This document shows, one piece after another, positions 1-4,761 of a DNA stretch of 5,860 nucleotides. The notes under the pieces are model-generated. The model saw only the letters and a program-made list of their open reading frames with translations. It ran no database searches and was not told the DNA's origin. Source of the DNA: an uncultured Collinsella sp. (lineage in GTDB: Bacteria; Actinomycetota; Coriobacteriia; Coriobacteriales; Coriobacteriaceae); NCBI GenBank assembly GCA_902489945.1, contig CABUBZ010000095.1, positions 1 to 5,860 of the forward strand, given 5' to 3'. Position 1 is the stretch's first letter. Each line of letters opens with the position of its first letter. A program made the translations under genes and the position numbers.

Positions 1-13
1 CCCGTGCATGCAT
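1..13 (-). CDS. Possible start of a further leftward gene, cut by the window edge
   Basis: On the minus strand an ATG at 13-11 is preceded by GAAAGGGG with a 5-nt spacer, a good Shine-Dalgarno arrangement for this genome. It lies 56 nt past the stop of the downstream histidine phosphatase and in the same direction, so it could be the next gene of that cluster. Only four codons (M-H-A-R) are visible, so the product cannot be named. A second ATG at 9-7, in another frame, is an equally possible start. No terminator is visible between base 69 and this site. Confidence 0.25.
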
Positions 14-69
14 CCCCGCCCCTTTCGCATCAAACAATTTCGCCGGCAAACCGCGCCGCAACGCCAGCG

Positions 70-705
70 CTACCCGCGCTGCGGGCCTACTGCCGCTACA
101 AGCGGTTCAAGCCCCAGCTCGCGCGCGTAATCCTCCTGCGTAAAGACTTCGACCAACTCAAACGTGTCGGATTCGTCGTCAAACGCAAAGTGCAGCACCG
201 AGCAGTTGCCCGGCACGCGATCGCGCTCGTCGGCCGCCGCACCCTTCACGTGATCCATAAACTCCTTGATAGCCGAGCCATGGCTTACCGCGAGCACACA
301 CGTATGGTCCGGACGCTGCATGAGTTCGGTCAGCGTCGCCACCATGCGCTCGCGCACCTGGATCTGGCCCTCGCCGCCAAATTGACGATAGAAATCGCGC
401 CACGGGCGCTCGGGCATAAGCATCACGCGCTCGGCCTCAAAGTCGCCAAAGAACCACTCACGCAGGCCGTCCAGGCGCTCGTACGCCAAGCCCGGCCACA
501 AGTTGGCGATAGTCTGCTCGGTGCGATGAAGCGTGGAGGTGTAGGCATGATCGGGCTCAATGCCGCGCGCACGTAAAAACATGCCGGCGCGCGCCGCCTG
601 GTCGCAACCCAACTGCGTAAGCGGCGAGTCACTCCACCCCTGAATGATACGCTTAAGGTTGAATATCGTCTGTCCATGACGGACCAGATACAGATCTTTA
701 TTCAT
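70..705 (-). CDS. Histidine phosphatase family protein (second of a tandem pair)
   Basis: A 211-residue cytosolic phosphohydrolase of the histidine phosphatase (phosphoglycerate mutase-like) superfamily. The family transfers phosphate to a catalytic histidine and releases it to water or to another position of the substrate. The sequence shows the N-terminal RHG motif (R9, H10, G11), R61 in the S-T-L-x-R segment, the acid E83 in L-R-E-W-F-F-G, and the second histidine H142 in A-V-S-H-G-S, so the active site appears complete. The frame is open upstream to 756, but the ATG at 705 is preferred: AAAGGA lies 5 nt upstream, and the RHG strand then begins at residue 5 as is usual. An upstream start would overlap the preceding gene. 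It starts 17 nt after the stop of its paralogue and is almost certainly cotranscribed with it. Substrate cannot be told from sequence; phosphosugars, phosphoserine and nucleotide intermediates are all possible. It has about 30 more C-terminal residues than its partner. Confidence 0.93.
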   Translation of the reverse strand: MNKDLYLVRHGQTIFNLKRIIQGWSDSPLTQLGCDQAARAGMFLRARGIEPDHAYTSTLHRTEQTIANLWPGLAYERLDGLREWFFGDFEAERVMLMPERPWRDFYRQFGGEGQIQVRERMVATLTELMQRPDHTCVLAVSHGSAIKEFMDHVKGAAADERDRVPGNCSVLHFAFDDESDTFELVEVFTQEDYARELGLEPLVAAVGPQRG

Positions 706-722
706 AGGGGTCCTTTCGTTCG

Positions 723-1265
723 TTACCAACCCAAGAGCGAAAACGCCCCGTCGCAATAGCCAAAATGAAGCACGGCACCGTTGTCGGGTAGCTCTCCCCC
801 GCCAGTCACATACTCAAGAAACTCCTGGCAGGCTGAGCCGTGGGAAACCGCCAGCACGCAGTCGTGCTGCGGCCGGGCCATAATACGGGACAGCGCCGCG
901 ACCATGCGCGACTGAAGCTGCACTTCCGACTCGCCGCCAAAGGCCACCGGATAATCGCCCCAAGGCTGCGGCGGCATCTCGCGATTTGATGTGCCCTCCA
1001 GCGAGCCAAAATGCCACTCACGCAGGTCATCGACCAGCTCAATGGAACGGCCCTCGCCAACGATAAGCTCGGCCGTATGCCGCGCCCGGCCCAACGGCGA
1101 GGAATACACATGATCAAAGGCCACGCCACGCGCCGCAAACGCCGTACGCGCCGTCAGCGCCTGCTCGCGCCCGCGCGCCGTAAGCGGCGAATCGTGCCAG
1201 CCCTGCAAAATGCTCTGCACATTGAGCTCAGTCTGCCCATGCCGCACCAAATACAGATCTGCCAC
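723..1265 (-). CDS. Histidine phosphatase family protein (first of a tandem pair)
   Basis: A 180-residue phosphatase of the same superfamily as the gene that follows it. Visible active-site residues are R8-H9-G10 in the first strand, R60 in S-S-P-L-G-R-A-R-H-T-A, E83 in L-R-E-W-H-F-G-S-L-E-G, and H142 in A-V-S-H-G-S, so it should be catalytically competent. The start is a GTG at 1265. It is supported by GAGGGGAG at 1278-1271, and because the protein then begins M-A-D-L-Y-L-V-R-H-G, as in typical members. The two paralogues share long matches (L-Y-L-V-R-H-G-Q-T, Q-G-W-x-D-S-P-L-T, C-V-L-A-V-S-H-G-S-A), which points to an old tandem duplication. This copy ends soon after the last core strand (L-H-F-G-Y) and lacks the acidic tail of its partner. 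A 13-bp hairpin lies directly 5' of its ribosome binding site. Substrate is unknown. Confidence 0.93.
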   Translation of the reverse strand: MADLYLVRHGQTELNVQSILQGWHDSPLTARGREQALTARTAFAARGVAFDHVYSSPLGRARHTAELIVGEGRSIELVDDLREWHFGSLEGTSNREMPPQPWGDYPVAFGGESEVQLQSRMVAALSRIMARPQHDCVLAVSHGSACQEFLEYVTGGGELPDNGAVLHFGYCDGAFSLLGW

Positions 1266-1280
1266 ACGCTCTCCCCTCGT

Positions 1281-1315
1281 ACCACCACAAAGGGGACAGG
1301 CACCTTTGTGGTGGT
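1281..1315. repeat. Perfect 13-bp inverted repeat (REP-like palindrome) before a ribosome binding site
   Basis: ACCACCACAAAGG at 1281-1293 is perfectly complementary to CCTTTGTGGTGGT at 1303-1315, with a 9-nt loop (GGACAGGCA). In leftward transcripts the hairpin ends 2 nt before the GAGGGGAG ribosome binding site of the first phosphatase gene and 31 nt after the nitroreductase stop. It is not followed by a T-run on either strand, so it is not a standard intrinsic terminator. The G-rich foot and GGGACAGGC core recall REP palindromes mobilised by TnpA_REP (RAYT) transposases; that comparison is from memory, and no such gene is in the window. It could instead stabilise mRNA ends or tune translation of the phosphatase. 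Confidence 0.8.
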
Positions 1316-1347
1316 TTACCGTCTGATCACGCCGCGGTGACGCTCAG

Positions 1348-2019
1348 CTACACCAGCACGTCGGCGAGCGGGCGCTTGGGTACGTGGTGCACCTGCGCAT
1401 CGTCACGCCAGTAATTAATTGAGCCGTCGGGGTTGGAATCGATCGCATCGATCATCTGCGTCTCGGCCGGCACGCCAAAAGCCATGATCAGCTTGAGCTC
1501 ATACTTGTCGTTATCGAGCCCCATAGCATCGATCGCGTGGGGCGTAAAGGCCTTGAACATGCAGGCTGCCACCTCGGGCGTGGCGCTGCGAGCGGCGAGC
1601 ATCATCGTCTGCGCGGCAATGCCCGTGTCGACCTCGGTGATGGGCGCGGCGGGCTTACCCGGAACAGCGCGCTCGGCAAGAATCGCGATGTAGCCGGTCG
1701 GACGCTCGCCCTCGGCAGGACCCGACCAATCCTTAAGCGCGCCGGCCCATGCAAGCTCATCAAATACACGCGCGCAATCCTCGGCACCGCTCACCACATG
1801 AAAACGCAGACGCTGAGCATTGGCGCCGCAGGGAGCCAGGTGCGCCAGTTCCGCCAGCTCGAGCAAAAACTCGCGCGGCACGCGCATGGACTCGTCAAAA
1901 CGGCGGCACGTACGGGCGCGGCGGACCAGCGCGTCAAACGTGTCCAGGCCAAGCTTTTCGCAACCCTGCTTTGCCATCGACTCGGCGCTTACCGGCGCCG
2001 CGGGAACAGCTTCGTTCAT
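1348..2019 (-). CDS. Nitroreductase family protein (FMN-dependent oxidoreductase)
   Basis: A 223-residue soluble flavoprotein of the nitroreductase family, whose members use FMN and NAD(P)H to reduce nitro compounds, quinones, flavins or enones, usually as dimers. The FMN-phosphate motif reads R-T-C-R-R-F (residues 36-41, family R-S-x-R-x-F). The second conserved segment reads A-P-C-G-A-N-A-Q (62-69, family A-P-S-x-x-N-x-Q), so a cysteine replaces the usual serine. A-A-Q-T-M-M-L-A-A (about 135-143) and I-M-A-F-G-V-P (about 178-184) match the later flavin and dimer segments. The C-terminus Y-W-R-D-x-x-x-V-H-H-V-P-K-R resembles small nitroreductases of anaerobes. The ATG at 2019 is chosen because GGGGGT lies 4-5 nt upstream. 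A TTG at 2040 would add seven residues but has no ribosome binding site. It leads the leftward cluster; natural substrate is unknown. Confidence 0.9.
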   Translation of the reverse strand: MNEAVPAAPVSAESMAKQGCEKLGLDTFDALVRRARTCRRFDESMRVPREFLLELAELAHLAPCGANAQRLRFHVVSGAEDCARVFDELAWAGALKDWSGPAEGERPTGYIAILAERAVPGKPAAPITEVDTGIAAQTMMLAARSATPEVAACMFKAFTPHAIDAMGLDNDKYELKLIMAFGVPAETQMIDAIDSNPDGSINYWRDDAQVHHVPKRPLADVLV

Positions 2020-2252
2020 AAGACCCCCAATAAAAGCCAATTGTTCTTAAGAAAATCTAACCTAAAACGTAGGCAATTACACACAGCGGCGCAATGTTCC
2101 ACACCTGTTGAATATTCCGCATCCAAACGGGAACAAAGGTAACAATTCGGGAAGATGAGGCTCCCATTCGCCCTTCCCGCCCCACGCGACGGCGCCCTTG
2201 GGCGATACTGGTTGCAAGAGCTACGGCTTACGCCGCACGGAAAGGAGACATC
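2020..2252. promoter_or_regulatory. Divergent intergenic region (nitroreductase / DUF308 gene)
   Basis: These 233 bp must hold promoters for both divergent units, but I find no convincing -35/-10 pair in either direction. Visible elements are: a 10-bp perfect palindrome TTCTTAAGAA at 2044-2053 in the nitroreductase leader; an 8-bp palindrome GAATATTC at about 2110-2117; an inverted repeat CGGGAAG (2148-2154) / CTTCCCG (2173-2179); and a small CGGC-TTAC-GCCG hairpin at 2224-2235 just before the DUF308 ribosome binding site. The part from 2041 to about 2150 is clearly more AT-rich than the flanking genes, as expected for a promoter region. No small ORF with a credible ribosome binding site was seen. 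Confidence 0.4.
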
Positions 2253-2855
2253 ATGGGCATCTTTAAGAACGATGACAAGCAATCGAGCGCGTTTGGATTT
2301 GACGAGAAAAGCATGGCAGGCAAGGCCGTCAAGGCCGTGCGCTGGATTTACGCCATCACGGGCGTCTTGGCGCTCGTCGCCGGCATCGCACTGCTGTTTG
2401 CGCCCGCCAAATCCCTCGTCTTCCTGACGACCGTCTTGGGCATCTACTTTGTGATCACGGCCGCGATCAGGCTGTTTACCGCTGTTTTCGAGCCGCTGCT
2501 GCCCACCGGCTGGCGCGTTACGAGCATCATCTCCAACCTGCTCATCATTCTGGGCGGCGTCATAATCCTGCGCAACCAGGCCTTCTCGACCGCGACGCTC
2601 ACCACGCTCGTGGTGGTCGTCGCCGGCTTTGGCTGGATCGTCGAGGGCGTCATGTCGATTCTGGAATCCGAGCTTTCCGCCAACCGCGCCCTCGCCATCC
2701 TGAGCGGCGCGCTCTCCATCATCGCGGGCATGTTCGTGTTTATCTATCCGCTGTGGTCGGCCAAGATGCTCGTCATCTTTAGCGGTGCCGCGCTGCTGGT
2801 GTTTGGCGTGACGCTCATTGTTCGCGCCATTCAGTTTGGCAAACTGGTGCGCTAG
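2253..2855 (+). CDS. DUF308 / HdeD-family six-helix membrane protein
   Basis: A 200-residue inner-membrane protein. After a polar cytosolic N-terminus (about 1-28) there are six hydrophobic segments: roughly 31-50, 54-77, 88-107, 113-134, 146-166 and 171-192. They are arranged as three helix pairs with glycine-rich turns, the pattern of DUF308 proteins. The founding member, HdeD of enterobacteria, is linked to acid resistance, but most members have no known biochemical role, so no function is assigned. The start is well fixed: AAAGGAG at 2240-2246 lies 6 nt before the ATG. The stop TAG abuts the ATG of the next gene, so the two are cotranscribed and probably translationally coupled. There is no signal-peptide cleavage site; helix 1 probably acts as an uncleaved anchor. 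Confidence 0.88.
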   Translation: MGIFKNDDKQSSAFGFDEKSMAGKAVKAVRWIYAITGVLALVAGIALLFAPAKSLVFLTTVLGIYFVITAAIRLFTAVFEPLLPTGWRVTSIISNLLIILGGVIILRNQAFSTATLTTLVVVVAGFGWIVEGVMSILESELSANRALAILSGALSIIAGMFVFIYPLWSAKMLVIFSGAALLVFGVTLIVRAIQFGKLVR

Positions 2856-3338
2856 ATGCCAAAGACGCTCTTTATTGATGCCGACGCCTGCCCGGTCACG
2901 CGCGAGTCGATTGACTGCGCGCGGCGGGCGGGCGTCGCCGTTGTTATCGCCGGCAACAGCACGCAAAACCTGGAACGGCACATTCGCCACGACGACCCGC
3001 GCGATGCCGAGCACGCGCGACGCGGCTTTTGGGTCACGACGCTCGACGTGAGCGTGGGCGCCGACAGCGCCGACTTTGCCATTGTCGAACGCCTGCAGGC
3101 GGGCGACGTGGTCGTGACGCAGGACATTGGCTTGGCGAGCATGGTGCTCGGGCGCGATGCCGCCGCTATCGGTGTGCGCGGGCGCGTCTACGACAAAGCA
3201 ACCATCGACATGCAGCTGTTTATTCGCCACGAGGAAAAGAAGGTACGCCGCACCGGCGGACGCACTCGCGGTCCGGCAGCATTTACCAGCGAAGACCGCG
3301 CCCGCTTTAAACGCAACCTCACCGAGTTGCTGCACTAA
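2856..3338 (+). CDS. YaiI/YqxD family protein (DUF188, UPF0178)
   Basis: A 160-residue cytosolic protein of the widely conserved YaiI/YqxD family, which has a PIN-like nuclease fold but no established activity. The family signature is clear: F-I-D-A-D-A-C-P-V at residues 6-14 with acidic D8 and D10, G-A-D-S-A-D-F-A-I-V at about 68-77 (D70, D73), V-V-T-Q-D-I-G-L-A at 86-94 (D90), and the C-terminal G-G-R-T-R-G-P-x-x-F-x-x-x-D-R-x-R-F. These acidic residues could bind metal as in PIN domains, which is inference. Length is normal for the family. The ATG immediately follows the stop of the DUF308 gene and no Shine-Dalgarno is visible within 15 nt upstream, so translation probably depends on ribosomes finishing the upstream gene. 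An intrinsic terminator follows within 3 nt of the stop. Confidence 0.92.
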   Translation: MPKTLFIDADACPVTRESIDCARRAGVAVVIAGNSTQNLERHIRHDDPRDAEHARRGFWVTTLDVSVGADSADFAIVERLQAGDVVVTQDIGLASMVLGRDAAAIGVRGRVYDKATIDMQLFIRHEEKKVRRTGGRTRGPAAFTSEDRARFKRNLTELLH

Positions 3339-3340
3339 CC

Positions 3341-3384
3341 AAGGTAGATTTTTGAGACATGCCTAAAAGCTACCTTTTTGTTTT
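3341..3384 (+). terminator. Rho-independent terminator of the DUF308-DUF188 unit
   Basis: AAGGTAG (3341-3347) pairs with CTACCTT (3370-3376). After one mismatch the stem continues with TTTT (3349-3352) against AAAA (3365-3368), leaving a loop of about 12 nt. The stem is followed by TTTGTTTT (3377-3384) on the plus strand. It starts 2 nt after the DUF188 stop codon, so it most likely ends this transcript. Confidence 0.82.
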
Positions 3385-3418
3385 GAGCGGTGTGAGCGCT
3401 CGGAATCCATGGCTCAAC

Positions 3419-3493
3419 AAAAAACGGGCTTCAAAATGCCATGCGTCGCCGCATTGCGCAGGCGCTGAGCATGGCTATTTGAAGCCCATTTTT
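3419..3493. terminator. Large bidirectional terminator hairpin between convergent genes
   Basis: Two 19-nt arms, 3426-3444 and 3469-3487, are complementary at 17 of 19 positions; the two mismatches are adjacent, near the middle. The 24-nt apex can form a further CGCC/GGCG hairpin. On the minus strand the stem is followed by G and six T (complement of 3419-3424), which suits termination of the metal permease gene that ends at 3502. On the plus strand it is followed by A and five T (3489-3493), a back-up for the rightward unit. The outer arms, GGGCTTC/GAAGCCC, are perfect. Confidence 0.82.
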
Positions 3494-3501
3494 AGGCCTA
3501 C

Positions 3502-4590
3502 TTAGAGGCCAACGGCGGAGAGGATGAGGCCCCAGCCAGCGCCGATGACGTACATCATGATCAGGAACACGGCATTTTCGCGGGCGCTGCGGTTGGTGCG
3601 GAACAGCACCAGATAACCCACGCCGGCGGAAATGAGCGTGCCGGCGAGCATCGGCGCCAGTTGCAGCGCGCCTTCCAGATACAGCTGTGTAATGACCACG
3701 CTCGCCGAGCAATTGGGAATCAGCCCGACAAGCGCCGAACCCAGGACAGCGAGTGTCTCGTTGCCGCGCAGGAACTGCTCGATCGCGGACTCGCCGAACG
3801 TCTCGAGCACGGCGACCAGAATCAGCGTCACCAGAAAAATGAATACCGAGACCTGCACGGTGTGCGAGATCGCACTGCGGATGATCGACAGGACAGGCGT
3901 CCCTTCGTGGGAGTGAGAGTGACCGTGACCATCATGGTGTTCATGTTCGCCCTCATGACCGTGATCGTGGCCATGTCCGTGTTCGTGCTCGTCCTCGTCT
4001 TCATCACAACCGCAATGGTCGCGCTCGCACAGCTCGTGGATGTGGTCGGCGCTCACGCCTGCCTCGGCCACCTCGTCGATGATGTCACCGCCGCTGTGGT
4101 CGTCGTGCGCGCAGTTCACGTGGGCCGGGTTGGCCGAGGTTCCCAGCACGGTACGGCGAATCGCCGCGTGCGCGCGGGCGTTACGGCGCAGGCCGCGAAT
4201 GGCAGCGTCCACGATAAAACCCGTGACCAGTGCGATCAGCGCTTTCGAAGCCAAAAGCATCGCCATAGTCTGCACGGGAACCTGCTCGGCAAGCAACAGC
4301 GGCAGCATCTCATCGGAGGTCGAAAGGAACACCGCCACCAACGTGCCCAAGGTCACGACACGGCCGGCGTACAGCGTTGCTGCCATGGCCGAAAATCCGC
4401 ACTGCGGCACCATGCCCAGCAGCGAGCCAACCACGGGACCCGCAGCGCCGGCGCGCTTGATAGCGCCGTTGACGCGGTCGCCCGCAACGTGCTCAAGTGT
4501 CTCGAGAGCAAGATACGTCACCAACAAAAACGGCAGCAGCGACAGCGTGTCCTTGCCGGCGTCGAGCAGAATATCAATCAGCAAATCCAT
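3502..4590 (-). CDS. Heavy-metal permease, ArsP_2 / 'putative manganese transporter' type
   Basis: A 362-residue integral membrane protein with two hydrophobic halves (about 12-130 and 235-362), each with several helices, joined by a long polar loop. The halves carry matching motifs, G-S-L-L-G-M-V-P-Q-C-G at 55-65 and G-S-A-L-V-G-L-I-P-N-C-S at 284-295, showing an internal duplication with paired proline-cysteine sites (C64, C294) that may line a metal path. The loop has H-x-x-C-x-x-x-H-C-x-C (185-195), an acidic stretch, then 13 histidines within 27 residues (202-228), an evident metal-binding segment. This fits the roughly ten-helix heavy-metal exporter family (PF11449), variously annotated as arsenic efflux or manganese transport; the actual metal cannot be read from sequence. 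The ATG at 4590 is supported by GAAAGG about 11 nt upstream, a rather long spacing. Its promoter carries a putative operator, consistent with metal-responsive control. Confidence 0.88.
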   Translation of the reverse strand: MDLLIDILLDAGKDTLSLLPFLLVTYLALETLEHVAGDRVNGAIKRAGAAGPVVGSLLGMVPQCGFSAMAATLYAGRVVTLGTLVAVFLSTSDEMLPLLLAEQVPVQTMAMLLASKALIALVTGFIVDAAIRGLRRNARAHAAIRRTVLGTSANPAHVNCAHDDHSGGDIIDEVAEAGVSADHIHELCERDHCGCDEDEDEHEHGHGHDHGHEGEHEHHDGHGHSHSHEGTPVLSIIRSAISHTVQVSVFIFLVTLILVAVLETFGESAIEQFLRGNETLAVLGSALVGLIPNCSASVVITQLYLEGALQLAPMLAGTLISAGVGYLVLFRTNRSARENAVFLIMMYVIGAGWGLILSAVGL

Positions 4591-4639
4591 GACGGATGGA
4601 ACCTTTCGTGTCTTTCGGCAGCATTGTAAAAGTCCTAGC

Positions 4640-4665
4640 GGTCAACTAGGGTATTGTAGTTGACC
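4640..4665. promoter_or_regulatory. Putative operator: 9-bp perfect inverted repeat over the permease promoter
   Basis: GGTCAACTA (4640-4648) and TAGTTGACC (4657-4665) are perfectly complementary around an 8-bp spacer. Flanking CCTA (4634-4637) and TAGG (4666-4669) extend the symmetry to 13 bp per side if two extra bases on the left are allowed. It overlaps the predicted -10 box and start point of the permease gene, the usual place for a repressor site. The transcript would start inside the repeat, so it is more likely a DNA operator than an RNA hairpin. A metal-sensing repressor is a reasonable guess given the target gene, but the site does not match a consensus I can name. Confidence 0.6.
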
Positions 4666-4680
4666 TAGGCGTGGTGCCAA
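4653..4680 (-). promoter_or_regulatory. Sigma70-type promoter for the metal permease gene
   Basis: On the minus strand TTGGCA (complement of 4675-4680) and TACAAT (complement of 4653-4658) are separated by 16 bp. Each hexamer matches the sigma70 consensus at five of six positions. Transcription would begin near 4646, giving a leader of about 55 nt before the ATG at 4590. That leader is too short for a typical yybP-ykoY manganese riboswitch and shows no sign of one. Confidence 0.6.
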
Positions 4681-4690
4681 TAGTTGCCCA

Positions 4691-4699
4691 TGGTAAACT
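4691..4699 (+). promoter_or_regulatory. Possible extended -10 promoter for the exonuclease gene
   Basis: TGGTAAACT has the TGn extension followed by TAAACT, but no good -35 hexamer lies at the right distance. The overlapping TATCAT (4699-4704) is an alternative -10. The leader between here and the ATG includes a GC-rich 6-bp hairpin, GCCGCG (4729-4734) / CGCGGC (4738-4743), 6 nt before the AAGGAG ribosome binding site. Confidence 0.3.
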
Positions 4700-4761
4700 A
4701 TCATCTCGCCATAACTCAGTAACCCCGAGCCGCGCGACGCGGCCCGTCCAAGGAGCAGCCT

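Noticed and set aside
4..576. A 190-codon plus-strand frame opposite the second phosphatase
   Set aside because: The minus strand encodes a full histidine phosphatase with intact motifs. This frame has no recognisable domain and runs antisense through it.
706..756. Upstream extension of the second phosphatase by 17 residues
   Set aside because: It would overlap the end of the preceding gene by 34 nt, lacks a ribosome binding site, and adds residues before the RHG strand that are unlike family N-termini.
2173..2235. A riboswitch or structured leader before the DUF308 gene
   Set aside because: Only short 4-7 bp hairpins are present; there is no multi-stem core or terminator/anti-terminator pair that I recognise.
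2016..3335. A 439-codon open frame on the minus strand across the DUF308 and DUF188 genes and the intergenic region
   Set aside because: It is antisense to two well-supported genes. Its translation is a low-complexity mix of Arg, Asp, Gln and Ala with no recognisable domain, and no ribosome binding site marks a start. Long antisense frames are expected in GC-rich genes with biased third positions.
3907..3987. Repetitive GTG/ATG-rich tract as a DNA repeat or microsatellite
   Set aside because: It is in frame and encodes the alternating histidine loop of the permease, with variable intervening codons, so protein function explains the repetition.
3661..4629. A 322-codon plus-strand frame opposite the metal permease
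   Set aside because: It mirrors the permease coding sequence, with His-Arg-Gln-rich and Val-rich stretches caused by the complement of the histidine loop. It has no ribosome binding site and no family match.
4640..4665. The inverted repeat as a transcription terminator
   Set aside because: It lies between divergent genes, has no T-run on either side, and overlaps a good promoter.
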